This document shows, piece after piece, positions 53,581 through 62,209 of a stretch of DNA of 64,000 nt. Made by a program: the position numbers and the translations under genes. The stretch is taken from contig CALOBC010000059.1 in assembly GCA_942491145.1 (NCBI GenBank), positions 310,001-374,000 of the forward strand, read 5' to 3'. The DNA comes from CAXQUZ01 sp942491145. GTDB taxonomy: Bacteria > Myxococcota_A > UBA796 > UBA2385. How positions within the stretch are numbered: position 1 is the first letter of the stretch; every line of letters starts with the position of its first letter. The notes under the pieces are model-generated. The model was not told the DNA's origin, ran no database searches, and saw nothing but the letters and a program-made list of their open reading frames with translations.

Positions 53581-54021
53581 ATGGTCGCGCTTGCCGCCGC
53601 ACTGTTGATCTCCCTCGTTCCCACCGCTTCCGCCGACGAAGCCGCCACTGGCTACCGCTTCGCGACAAAGGCCATCGAGGAGATGCAGGCCGCTGCAGAT
53701 GTGGCCCACGAGGACCACCGCAAGCGCCTGAAGAAGGGCTGGGGACCGGCGCCCTCTTGCCTTGAGGCTCATGCCCTGGACATTGACAACCGGCTCATTC
53801 TCGCCAATCGGGAGCGCATCGCACTCGCCGCGCTCATGACCAACATGGACGATGTGAGCTACAGCGCGGACCAAGTGGACCGCCGGGTGCGCACGGTGGC
53901 CATCGCCCGGTCCCAAGTGCAGCAGACCGTCGAAGCGTCCGGGACCTGCCCGCTGGTTCGCACCCCTCGCCAGGGCCGCCGGAATCGTGCAGAGCAGGAC
54001 GAGGACCTCGCAGCCCGGTGA
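53581..54021 (+). CDS. Small exported protein of unknown function
   Basis: Predicted 146-residue protein with a signal peptide (MVALAAALLISLVPTASA). The mature part is mainly helical and charged (IEEMQAAADVAHEDHRKRLKK, ALDIDNRLILANRERIALAALM) with two cysteines (SCLEAH and TCPL) that could bond. The C-terminus is basic. No family recognised. ATG 53581 begins the signal directly, with no strong Shine-Dalgarno. The 169-bp gap before it, shared with the divergent recombinase gene, shows nothing notable. Confidence 0.65.
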   Translation: MVALAAALLISLVPTASADEAATGYRFATKAIEEMQAAADVAHEDHRKRLKKGWGPAPSCLEAHALDIDNRLILANRERIALAALMTNMDDVSYSADQVDRRVRTVAIARSQVQQTVEASGTCPLVRTPRQGRRNRAEQDEDLAAR

Positions 54022-54036
54022 CCGTGCTCGGTGGGT

Positions 54037-54498
54037 TCAGGGGTCTTCGCTGTTGGTCGTTCGGCCGGTGAGCCGCGCCACGACGGGCGTGAGCACCACA
54101 AACAGAGCGATGCGCGCGGGCTTGATGAGCTGGGTCAGCCCGTAGGCGACCACCAGCTTGCCGGTGCCCGATGTGATGCCGGCCCAGCGCGCTTCGTCGA
54201 GGCCGAAGGTGCGGATCATCCAGTGGACAAAGCCATCGATGTCCACCCCCAGCTCCATGGCCGCGACGAAGCCGCCGATGCTGGAGAAGAAGATGCCGAA
54301 CCAGACCACCATCGCGATGGGCCCGTAGCGGTCGACCATGCCGAGCATGATCTCTTTGGCGGTCTTCTTGGGCTTCTTGGCCGCCGTCCCCGCAGGGCTT
54401 CCGTCGGTGGGTGACGCCACAGCGGGCTCCTCGACGGGCGGCGTCTCGACAGCGGGCGTCTCGACGGGGGGCGTCTCGACGGGGGGCGTCTGGGTCAC
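54037..54498 (-). CDS. DUF1279 (FAM210-like) membrane protein
   Basis: Predicted 153-residue protein. The N-terminal 35 residues are a Pro/Val/Glu/Thr repeat (PPVETPPVETPAVETP), then a basic stretch (AAKKPKKTAKEI). The DUF1279-like core follows: MVDRYGPIAMVVWFGIFFSS with an acidic GVDIDGF, a second helix GKLVVAYGLTQLIKPARIAL and FVVLTPVVARL. This resembles the eukaryotic FAM210A/B proteins. GTG 54498 follows GGAG. Role unknown; the repeat makes a flexible arm. Confidence 0.7.
   Translation of the reverse strand: MTQTPPVETPPVETPAVETPPVEEPAVASPTDGSPAGTAAKKPKKTAKEIMLGMVDRYGPIAMVVWFGIFFSSIGGFVAAMELGVDIDGFVHWMIRTFGLDEARWAGITSGTGKLVVAYGLTQLIKPARIALFVVLTPVVARLTGRTTNSEDP
54421..54490 (-). repeat. 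15-bp tandem repeats encoding a PVETP arm
   Basis: Near-identical units around GTCTCGACGGGGGGC code for the Pro/Val/Glu/Thr arm of the DUF1279 protein. Confidence 0.65.
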
Positions 54499-54526
54499 GG
54501 ATGCTCCGGCAGGGGGAACCTCCGCG

Positions 54527-56203
54527 CTATCTCACGCTGCCCGTGGACGCCGCCCACACAGTCGGACAATGGGTCGGCGGGGGCTGGGGTGCGAGCGCCC
54601 AGATGGCGCCCTGGTCGTTGGTGAGGGCGGGTGTGCCCAGGAGGTCGGTGGCCTGGGCAACCCGCCGTCGACGACGGGGCACGAGGGCGTCTGTGGTGTG
54701 CAGCAACAGCACCGCTTGGAAGCCTGCCCCCCACAGCCGGGCAGCGTCATCGCCCGCGCAGAGATGGTCCCGGGGATCGGTGCGCGCCGGCGGCTGAAAG
54801 AGCACGCTGATGGCCCGCAGTGGCGCATCATCTCGGGGAGCGGGCGACAGTGAGGTGCCCCGTCCGCGGCTCTGCAGCAACGCCTCGTCCAGGGCCACAT
54901 CTGTGGGCTCGGTCACGGTCCAGAAGACCGCGACATTGGCTTCTGGCACGGCATTGTAGAGGTCCTTCACTTGGGCGTTGCCGTGGACGGGGACCCCGTC
55001 ATTGGGCAGGGGACGCCACACCACACCCTCCAAGACGACCAGCCCCACGGCGATCATGGCCCACCGTCGACTCAGCGTGTTCACGAGGAGGGCCGCCGCC
55101 AGGCCCAGGGGCACGGTGGCCAGTGCGATGGCTCGGCCGACCCCGTGCACGCGCCCATTGCCGGGCAACATGCCGAAAGGACCCAGCAGCAGTAGGTCCT
55201 CGGTCACCCGGATGCGGGGACCCAGCGCCAGCGCCACCACCACGAGGCCCAGCAAGGCCCAGGGCCGTGCCCGGCGAACCCGCCATGCGCCGACGACCGC
55301 CAACAGGGGCAGCGCCCATCCCACAAAGGGGGCCACATCGCCGTGGAGGAGCTGTCCCGTCCCCAGCAAGCTGGAGATGGGGGTCTCCAGGGGGACGCCC
55401 GAGCCCGGCGGTCCCTGCACCCGCGCCAGCCACCACGGTGTGGTGTCGAGGTGCGCCCGCAGCATCGGCAAGGTCAGCAGCGCGGCCCCAATGGCGACCG
55501 CCACCAGCGTGCCCACTGCCCGCCACCGTGGCGCGGTCCACGCCATCCCCAGTGCAACACAGCACTGGACCGGCAACACATACACCAGCGGCTGCCACCC
55601 GCCGTGGGCGAGCATGGTCAGCGTCAGGGCCGCCCACAAGGCACCCCACAAGCGGGCTCTCCCGGTCTCTGCGTGCAGGCCATCGTGCAGCATCGCGAGG
55701 TGCAAGGGCCACAACGCCCACGGCCAGTACTCGCTGCGGCCCATCAGCAACAACCCACCCTGCCAGTACGGCGCGCACAGCAACGCCGCGGCCAGCACGC
55801 CGGTGCCCAGCCGGCCCAGGCCCATGCGTTGTCCCAGCGCGACGCCCCCGCCGGCCAGCACCCCCATCCAGCTCAGCCCAAGCGCCCCCCACGCCGCCGC
55901 GGGGCTGCCTGTCAGCCGGAGCACTGGCGTGAACACCAACAAGCTCACGGGGTCGAGCAGGTCTCGCCGAATGCCCGCCGGCAGTGCGGCATCGGCGACC
56001 CGCAGGAAGGGCCCGTGGGTGGTCAGCCCGTCGGAGGCCACCACCAGCCCCCAGATATGGGCAGCGGCTTCTCCAGACCGTGCCCCCGGCGCCCGTCCAC
56101 TTGTCCAGAGTGGCCACAGCCACTGCATGGCCAGCACCGCGAAGACGGCGACGAGGACCCCCGGCAGGGCCATGCGCGGCCAGGTGATGGGTGAACGCTG
56201 CAC
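54527..56203 (-). CDS. Large membrane protein, GT-C mannosyltransferase-like
   Basis: Predicted 558-residue protein with about ten TM helices in the first 400 residues (for example LPGVLVAVFAVLAMQWLWPLW, WALLGLVVVALALG, AMIAVGLVVLEGVVW), then a soluble C-terminal domain of about 150 residues. The layout resembles GT-C-fold lipid-linked sugar transferases, with acidic residues in the first loop (ARSGEAAAHIWGLVVASDG). It could act on polyprenyl-phosphate sugars at the periplasmic face; this is inference. GTG 56203 follows GGGGAG. Confidence 0.65.
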   Translation of the reverse strand: MQRSPITWPRMALPGVLVAVFAVLAMQWLWPLWTSGRAPGARSGEAAAHIWGLVVASDGLTTHGPFLRVADAALPAGIRRDLLDPVSLLVFTPVLRLTGSPAAAWGALGLSWMGVLAGGGVALGQRMGLGRLGTGVLAAALLCAPYWQGGLLLMGRSEYWPWALWPLHLAMLHDGLHAETGRARLWGALWAALTLTMLAHGGWQPLVYVLPVQCCVALGMAWTAPRWRAVGTLVAVAIGAALLTLPMLRAHLDTTPWWLARVQGPPGSGVPLETPISSLLGTGQLLHGDVAPFVGWALPLLAVVGAWRVRRARPWALLGLVVVALALGPRIRVTEDLLLLGPFGMLPGNGRVHGVGRAIALATVPLGLAAALLVNTLSRRWAMIAVGLVVLEGVVWRPLPNDGVPVHGNAQVKDLYNAVPEANVAVFWTVTEPTDVALDEALLQSRGRGTSLSPAPRDDAPLRAISVLFQPPARTDPRDHLCAGDDAARLWGAGFQAVLLLHTTDALVPRRRRRVAQATDLLGTPALTNDQGAIWALAPQPPPTHCPTVWAASTGSVR

Positions 56204-56245
56204 CGCGGACTCCCCGGCGGGCCCAACGGCCCGGGAAGGCAGACC

Positions 56246-58234
56246 TTAGCTGTCGTCTTCGGCCAGCACAACCAGCCCGTCGTCGGGATGCAACACAAAC
56301 TCGGTGTCTTTCGGGGGGATCAACTGAACACCGAAGTTGTCGGCGCTGCGTTGTTCCATGGCCTTGCGCTTCACGCCGATGCAGACCTCGCCGTCCCGCT
56401 TGCGCACATGGGCCATCAGGTCGCCGAAGCGACATGTCACCGGGAAGGCCTCGGGCGGGAAGTACAGCGCGGCCGACTTCACGTAGATCTCGGAGCCATC
56501 CTCTTGGAACAAGTCATCGTAGACTTGCTGGATGTCGGGCTCTTCGGAGATCTGGGCGAACATCATCGACACCATGCGGTTGCTGATGATGAAGTCATTG
56601 ACGCCCGCTCGGCTGATCAGCTCTTGGTTTGCAGAGTCGAGCACTTCAGTGATCAGTCGACTCGACACCGTCCGGCCATCGGCGCGGGCTTCGTTCATCA
56701 GCTTGCGCAGGTGCAACAACACAATGATGGTCTCGGCGTCGATGCGCTCGGCGTCCATCGCGGCTTCAGGCCGCTGGGGCAGCACGATGATGACGTCGTA
56801 CTCAAGGGGTTCGACACTCGCGAGGGCTTCGCCGTCCAGCGCGTCGCGGTCCATCAGGCTGACCGATGTGTTGGTCAACGAGCCGTCCAACAGCGCGGTG
56901 GCGTCTCGCAACCACCCCGGCGGGTGGGCCATCATCACGTGCACTTCGCTGCCTGCCAGCACATACTCGTCAAACTCGCGAATGATGACCGACGCCTTGG
57001 GTGACCAGCCCAACACCAACAGACGCTCGGTCTCCGGTTCTTGGCGGGCGCTGTGGATGGGCAGGTCCTTCGGCGAATACACCGCCGCACCCTTGAAGTC
57101 GATGGCGCTGTCGTCTTGCGCGACAATGATGATGTCGTCGTCATCTTCGAGCACAGTGGCAGCGTCGGGTCGCATCTTCAGGGTGCCGTCGGACTTGCGG
57201 ATGCCCAGCGGCACACCGTCGTCAAAGCGGAACGCCAGATCCCCGAAGCTCACCCCGTTCCAGTTGGCGGTGTAGAAGTACATCTCGCAGCCTTCAAAGC
57301 TCAACAGCTCGGCGTAGACGATCGAGAGTCCGCTGGTGCGTGAGGTCTGCACCATCACCTTGGCGAGAATGTCGGTGGCGTCGAGCACCCGCACCCGCTC
57401 TGGGGAGATGTCCAGCACCACCCGCCGGTTGCGGGCATCGAAGACCTCCGACACGATGTGAATGTCGTGTTCATCACCAACCTGGGCGCACAGCGCGAGC
57501 ACCGTCTTGATGACCTTGGCGTCGCTCTCCATCTTGTCGCTGCGCGACGCGTTCTCGCTGCAGTGGGCCAGCACGATGGCGCTCGCCGCAGCGTTTGCAC
57601 TCACCTTTGCGATGGCGTGGAGGTTGGCGGTGGGCCCCGACCGCGTGACCACCCGGGTGTTGCGCCGGTCGGTCCAGTTTTCTTGCAACCAGGCGTCCAT
57701 CTCTTCTTTGGGGGTCTGGGACAAGATGACCACCACCGGGTCATCCTCGGACTCTTTGGCTTCGACGAGCTCCCGCAGGATCTCGAGCACCCGCGGCCCC
57801 CAGCCGATGATCAGCGTGTGGCCCGACTCCAGCACCCGGCTGTGGCCCTTCTTCAAGTTGTCGATGGCCTGGTCCAGCGCGGTGGTCAGAAACGCGATCA
57901 ACGCCGAAAAGATGACCACGCCGGTCATCCCGCCGATGATGGCGGTGAGCTTGTAGAGCCCGAATGTTGCGTTGTCTTGGGCCATGTTGCCCGGGTCGGT
58001 GATCTGCAGCCACGTGACCCACACCCCATACAGGCCCTCACGCACGACCGAGAAGCTCTCGCTGGTGCCCATTGCCGCTTCGACGGCCAGCACACCAAAG
58101 CGCAACAGCGACACCGCCGCCAGCGAGACAAAGAACGCCGCGAGCAGCGACAGAAACAGCGCCTTGTTGCCCTGGGCGAGGAAGGTGTCGATGCGGTAGC
58201 GCAGCTTCTCGTTGCGAGAGGCGTCGGCGGCCAT
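56246..58234 (-). CDS. CASTOR/POLLUX-type cation channel with RCK domains
   Basis: Predicted 662-residue membrane protein. TM1 about 25-50 and TM2 about 98-120 flank a pore-like loop (GVWVTWLQITDPGNM), a variant of the K+ channel filter, as in CASTOR/POLLUX channels of plants and their bacterial relatives. Two TrkA-N/RCK-like Rossmann domains follow (HTLIIGWGPRVLEILREL and RLLVLGWSPKASVIIREF). The rest of each RCK half has the typical ATD...AKVMVQTS and DFIISNRMVSMMFAQ segments. Ion selectivity and gating ligand are unknown. GAGCTCCCC precedes ATG 58234. Confidence 0.88.
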   Translation of the reverse strand: MAADASRNEKLRYRIDTFLAQGNKALFLSLLAAFFVSLAAVSLLRFGVLAVEAAMGTSESFSVVREGLYGVWVTWLQITDPGNMAQDNATFGLYKLTAIIGGMTGVVIFSALIAFLTTALDQAIDNLKKGHSRVLESGHTLIIGWGPRVLEILRELVEAKESEDDPVVVILSQTPKEEMDAWLQENWTDRRNTRVVTRSGPTANLHAIAKVSANAAASAIVLAHCSENASRSDKMESDAKVIKTVLALCAQVGDEHDIHIVSEVFDARNRRVVLDISPERVRVLDATDILAKVMVQTSRTSGLSIVYAELLSFEGCEMYFYTANWNGVSFGDLAFRFDDGVPLGIRKSDGTLKMRPDAATVLEDDDDIIIVAQDDSAIDFKGAAVYSPKDLPIHSARQEPETERLLVLGWSPKASVIIREFDEYVLAGSEVHVMMAHPPGWLRDATALLDGSLTNTSVSLMDRDALDGEALASVEPLEYDVIIVLPQRPEAAMDAERIDAETIIVLLHLRKLMNEARADGRTVSSRLITEVLDSANQELISRAGVNDFIISNRMVSMMFAQISEEPDIQQVYDDLFQEDGSEIYVKSAALYFPPEAFPVTCRFGDLMAHVRKRDGEVCIGVKRKAMEQRSADNFGVQLIPPKDTEFVLHPDDGLVVLAEDDS

Positions 58235-58342
58235 GGGGAGCTCCGGGGGGCACCCGTGCGGCGCGGGGGACGCACAGGTGGGGACGTGCCGCGCGGGCTA
58301 ACCTGGGCGGGCTGCCGCTTCCTGCATCTTTCTGGAGTCTCC

Positions 58343-59467
58343 ATCTCCCGCGCCCTCGCCAGCCGTGCACTGAGCGGACTGCTGCTGGCGGCGGTGGTCT
58401 TCGCCGGGCTGGAGCTGGTCCTGCGCGGGGGACTGGGCCCGCCGCCACCCTCGGTGCGGGTGTTCCGTGCGTTGGGCGAGCACGAGACCTATCTGGCATT
58501 CCAGTCGACGGGCTGGGTGCCCATCTACCAGGACGACCTCACGCCCCTGCCGGTGGACGATGGTCGTCCGCTGATGGCCTTTCTCGGCGGCAGCAGTGTG
58601 CACCGAGGCACCCCCCAGCTTCGCCGCGGCGGGGAGTTTCCGGCCATTGTGGGGCGGCGGCTGCGCATTCGCTCCGCCAACCTGGGCAACCCGGGTCTGG
58701 ACTCCCATGATCTGGTGGAGATCTTGAGGGAGCTGCTCGCGGAGGGCCCCGAGAACCCCGATGTGGCGGTCGTCTACACCGGTCACAATGACTTCGGGAA
58801 TGCGCGCTACCAGCAACGCTACGGCACGGTCGCCAAGGGCGTGGCGCTGCGGGTGCAGGTCACGCTGGAGCGCCTCCAAGTCTACAGCCAGCTCTCCCGG
58901 TTGCTGCGGCCCGCCCGAGGGGTGGCCCGCCAGCGGGGCCAGTCTGAAGACGCCGGTCCCTTGCTTTCTGACGCGTGGCGCGCGGCGGGGCGGGACCTGG
59001 AGCGCAACCTGCGCCGCATGGTGGACTTGGCCCAGGGCGCCTCGGTGCCGCTGTTCTTTGTCACCCCCATCAGCAGTGTGCTCATGCCCCCGGCCGACCC
59101 CCGGTGTGACGACGGGGTGTGCCTTCAGGAACGCTACTTGGCGGCCCGAGAGGCGGGGGATGGTGAGGGGCTTCGCCAGGTGCGGGACCTCGACCGCGTG
59201 AGCCTGCGCGCCCCGTCGTCGGTGCGGACGTTCTTGCTCGACTTGGCCGATGCCCACCCCGGGGTGTGGGTGGTGGACGCCGAGACGGGCATGCCCCAAG
59301 ACCCGGTGTTTGGGGTGCCGGCCACCCAGAGCTTTGTGGACGCCATCCACTTGTCCCCGAGCGGCCACCGGGACCTCGGCACCCTGATCGCAAATGACCT
59401 GAGGCAGACCATTCCCGAGGTTATTGGGGCTCCTCAGCAACGGGGTCGGGCAGCCACCGGCGAGTGA
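58343..59467 (+). CDS. SGNH/GDSL-type exported hydrolase
   Basis: Predicted 374-residue protein with an N-terminal membrane or signal segment (SRALASRALSGLLLAAVVFAGLELVL). The SGNH motifs appear as FLGGSSVHRG (Ser), NPGLDSHD (Gly), YTGHNDFGN (Asn) and DAIHLSPSGHR (Asp and His). It likely removes acyl groups from a cell-envelope polymer. There is no ATG, GTG or TTG at a sensible place; ATC at 58343 lies five bases after GGAG, so a non-canonical start is proposed. The 3' end overlaps the convergent DUF4870 gene by 47 bp. Confidence 0.78.
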   Translation: MSRALASRALSGLLLAAVVFAGLELVLRGGLGPPPPSVRVFRALGEHETYLAFQSTGWVPIYQDDLTPLPVDDGRPLMAFLGGSSVHRGTPQLRRGGEFPAIVGRRLRIRSANLGNPGLDSHDLVEILRELLAEGPENPDVAVVYTGHNDFGNARYQQRYGTVAKGVALRVQVTLERLQVYSQLSRLLRPARGVARQRGQSEDAGPLLSDAWRAAGRDLERNLRRMVDLAQGASVPLFFVTPISSVLMPPADPRCDDGVCLQERYLAAREAGDGEGLRQVRDLDRVSLRAPSSVRTFLLDLADAHPGVWVVDAETGMPQDPVFGVPATQSFVDAIHLSPSGHRDLGTLIANDLRQTIPEVIGAPQQRGRAATGE

Positions 59468-60404
59468 GCCAGCCCATCCCGGGGATGACCCAGGCGCGGC
59501 CGTGGAATGCTCGGTGGGCCGCGACGAAGCGCACCACCAGTCGTCCGATGGCGACCACCATCAGGGCGAGTCCCATCAAGGCCATCGCCGCCGGGTGGGG
59601 CTCGTCGGTGATGAACATGAACGGTGCGGTCAACACGGTGGCGAGAAACAGCGCCGCCAGCTCCAGGGGGAAGAACGCGAGCGACTGGCGGGCGTGGAAC
59701 TGGGCCGCGGGGTCGTCGCGTTTGAAGATGAGTAGCCCCACACTGACCAGCAAGAAGATGCCTTGAATCGGGATGTAGGCGAGGCCGTGGGCCGGCTTGC
59801 CTTTGGTGCCCCCTCCGCCGAGCAGGACCGATGAGTTGTCGGTGGACTCGACGCCGAGTTGGCCCGCCAGACGGGTCATCAGCTCCCGGGCGCCCTTGAG
59901 CTCAAACTCATTGATGTTGCCGATCAACCGAACCTTTCCGGCCTTGGGGGGCCGGTAGGGGTTGCCGTCTTCTTGGGGCGACTCGTGCAAGGTCGCGGTG
60001 ATCTCGTGCCACTTGAGCAGGGGGCTGGTCTTGCGCAGCTCCAGTCCTCGGACCGCCGCCAGGGGGTGCTCCCCTTCGGCGAGAGAGCGCAGCACACCGT
60101 GCTCCACGTCCAACTCCACCAGGGACGCCGCGCTCCGGGGGCCGGCCCGCACAACATGCACGCCGCCGACCGCCACACACAAGAAGCTGAGCGCCCCACT
60201 CCCGGCGCCGACCACCATCGTCAGCACCCCGGGCTCCTCGCCCTGAAGCACCTCCAGCAAGGCGAACAGACCGGTCAACAACACCAGCAAGGCCGGCACC
60301 AGCAGCGCCAGCACCGCCCCGCGCTTGATCCAGAACGCTGCCGGGGTCTGGATGCGCAGCACCGGTCCGTCTTCGACCACTGCCGTCTTGATGCTGAATG
60401 ACAC
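59421..60404 (-). CDS. DUF4870-domain membrane protein
   Basis: Predicted 327-residue protein. Two TM helices (ALLVPALLVLLTGLFALLEVL, SGALSFLCVAVGGVHVV) are followed by a PH-like or sheet-rich soluble region (about 105-205). The C-terminal DUF4870/Tic20-like part begins at HGLAYIPIQGIFLLVSVGLLIF and includes AAQFHARQSLAFFPLEL, its hallmark. GTG 60404 is chosen because GGAGG precedes it; the frame is open further upstream without signs of coding. Function unknown. Confidence 0.75.
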   Translation of the reverse strand: MSFSIKTAVVEDGPVLRIQTPAAFWIKRGAVLALLVPALLVLLTGLFALLEVLQGEEPGVLTMVVGAGSGALSFLCVAVGGVHVVRAGPRSAASLVELDVEHGVLRSLAEGEHPLAAVRGLELRKTSPLLKWHEITATLHESPQEDGNPYRPPKAGKVRLIGNINEFELKGARELMTRLAGQLGVESTDNSSVLLGGGGTKGKPAHGLAYIPIQGIFLLVSVGLLIFKRDDPAAQFHARQSLAFFPLELAALFLATVLTAPFMFITDEPHPAAMALMGLALMVVAIGRLVVRFVAAHRAFHGRAWVIPGMGWLTRRWLPDPVAEEPQ

Positions 60405-60568
60405 AGACCCTCCGTCGGGGGACACCCCGGCTGCCCGCAGCGTCAATGAAGGCGCGCGCGTCGGCTTGGTTACCGCGCGGCCCACAATACCCAAGCCGGA
60501 GGCCCACGGTGCTCAGCGCTGGGGGAGCCGCCCGCTCTTCAGCCGAGCAGCGGTCTGTCGAGCAGCCG

Positions 60569-62005
60569 TCAGCCCAGCAATGTCGGAATCATCGATGCGT
60601 GGAGCTGGTTGGCTTGGGCCCGTGCGGCGAGGGCGGCTTGTTGCACGATCTGTTGGGCGACCAGCTGGGAGGTCAGGTCGGCCATGTCGGCGTCTCGAAT
60701 GCGGGACTCGGCCCCGCTGAGCGCCACGGTTGTGGCCTCGTTGTGCCGGAGGGCTTCGTCGAGTCGGTTCCACGCCGCACCCAGCTTGGCTTGCCGGGAC
60801 CCCACCACCGCCAGCGCGTCGTCGAGGGCGTCGAGGGCTGCCCGGGCCTCGGCGGACGTGGAGATGGACACGGTGTCCAGGCCGATGCCGGCGATGCTCG
60901 CGTCGGTGGGCACCCCGATGCCGATGAGGTCGTGCTCGGTGTCGTGAATGCCGGCCTGCACCTCAAACTCGCTGGTGCGTCCCGCCTGGGCAATGATGTC
61001 GTCGCCGATCGTGGCCATGAGGCCGGACACATTCGCGCCAGCGGGGTCGAGGTTCTCGGTCAGTCCCCCCGTGGCAGCGGTGATCTCGTCAAACACCGCG
61101 GCATGGGTGGCGACCAGGGTGGTGGCGTAGACCCGAAAGCCGCCACTCGCCAGCGCCGACGCCGTGCCCGACTCGGTCACTGGGGTCAGGGCGGTCTCTC
61201 GGCCCGTGTCGGATGCGTAGATCAGGATCTTCTGGACCGCCGGCCCACCAAAGTCGTGGGTCTCGGGCCCGTCCACGCCGGGGGTGTCGGTGAGCCCGGC
61301 TTGGTCGAGCATCGCGGTGTAGGGGTCCATCTGGCCCACCCCGGTGACCCCGAGGCTGGCGAGTGCCGCGTCGGTGTCGGTGGGGTCTGCCGAGAGCTCG
61401 GCCAGGGTGGTATTGCCGTCAAGAGGGTCACCGGCGGGGGCTGCGCCGGCGCTGGCTTGGGCCACTCCCATTCGCACCACGATGCCCTCGGCCTCCAGCC
61501 GGTCTCGCAGCAGGGGCAGCTCGGCGGCAAACACGGGCAGCTCGGCCGCCATGCTGTTGGACACGTCGGCCAGCAGCAGGATGTCGACGGCCGGACGGGC
61601 CAGCAAGGACTCGCCCCCGTAGGTGGTGGTGACCGCGGTGCGGTCGATCTCGTCGGACAGCTGGGCGAACTCTTCTTGGAGATAGGCGCGCTCTTCATCG
61701 TCCAGGGTGTCACTCGCCGAGGCGACCGCCAGCTCGCGCATCCGCTGGAGGTTGTCCACGATGACGTCCAGCCCGCCCTCAGCGGCGTGCACCGCCGACA
61801 TGCCGTCGCCAATGTTGTTGCGCGCCTTGACCAGCGAGCGGGTGTCCGTCCGCAGGTCGGCGGCCACCCCCAGCCCAGCGGCATCGTCCGACGCTTGGCG
61901 GATGCGCAGCCCGGTGGCCAGCCGGTCCATCGTGCGCTCCAGCCCACCAGCCCGCGTCGCGGCGAGGCCGTCGGCGGGAATGGAGATGGGGCGCACGGTG
62001 AGCAT
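60569..62005 (-). CDS. Flagellin with an inserted von Willebrand A domain
   Basis: Predicted 478-residue flagellin. Residues 1-135 match the N-terminal D0/D1 region (LERTMDRLATGLRIRQASDD, then NNIGDGMSAVHAAEGGL), and 352-478 match the C-terminal D1/D0 region (GAAWNRLDEALRHNE, ESRIRDADMADLTSQL, LAARAQANQ). The D2/D3 region is replaced by a VWA domain at about 138-345. It has the MIDAS motif DVSNS (147-151), a later D-containing strand ILIYASDTG (260-268) and the terminal VYATTLVATHAAVFDEITAATGG. That domain should coordinate Mg2+ or Mn2+ and bind proteins. No other flagellar genes are in the window. ATG 62005 has only a weak Shine-Dalgarno. It may form filaments displaying VWA adhesive domains. 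Confidence 0.85.
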   Translation of the reverse strand: MLTVRPISIPADGLAATRAGGLERTMDRLATGLRIRQASDDAAGLGVAADLRTDTRSLVKARNNIGDGMSAVHAAEGGLDVIVDNLQRMRELAVASASDTLDDEERAYLQEEFAQLSDEIDRTAVTTTYGGESLLARPAVDILLLADVSNSMAAELPVFAAELPLLRDRLEAEGIVVRMGVAQASAGAAPAGDPLDGNTTLAELSADPTDTDAALASLGVTGVGQMDPYTAMLDQAGLTDTPGVDGPETHDFGGPAVQKILIYASDTGRETALTPVTESGTASALASGGFRVYATTLVATHAAVFDEITAATGGLTENLDPAGANVSGLMATIGDDIIAQAGRTSEFEVQAGIHDTEHDLIGIGVPTDASIAGIGLDTVSISTSAEARAALDALDDALAVVGSRQAKLGAAWNRLDEALRHNEATTVALSGAESRIRDADMADLTSQLVAQQIVQQAALAARAQANQLHASMIPTLLG

Positions 62006-62099
62006 GGGGGCAGCGTCCTGAATTCCGAGGTTGGGGTCTTCCCTCGAAGCGCCGTCGGCCGATCTGTGGGGAAGATCAAGCCGGTCGGGGAATTCGGAT

Positions 62100-62128
62100 C
62101 CAGAACATCGTGTTTGTCAGTGTTCTGG
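62100..62128. promoter_or_regulatory. Palindrome between flagellin and transporter genes
   Basis: CCAGAACA (62100-62107) and TGTTCTGG (62121-62128) form a perfect 8-bp inverted repeat around 13 bp, 95 bp upstream of the flagellin start and 82 bp upstream of the divergent transporter start. An operator shared by both is possible. No sigma-28 or sigma-54 promoter was convincing here. Confidence 0.45.
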
Positions 62129-62209
62129 TGGGCTTTGTCAGGGGGTGCTCAACCGTTGGGCCAGCCGCGCTGGGGACCGCCGGGCTACATGCGCCGGCCG
62201 GAGGTGGCT

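Noticed and set aside
54421..54490. GTCTCGACGGGGGGC repeats as regulatory iterons
   Set aside because: They lie inside a coding region and translate to a regular Pro-Val-Glu-Thr arm.
62050..62095. Sigma-28-like GCCGA element before the flagellin
   Set aside because: Only the -10-like part fits; the -35 part does not match at the right spacing.
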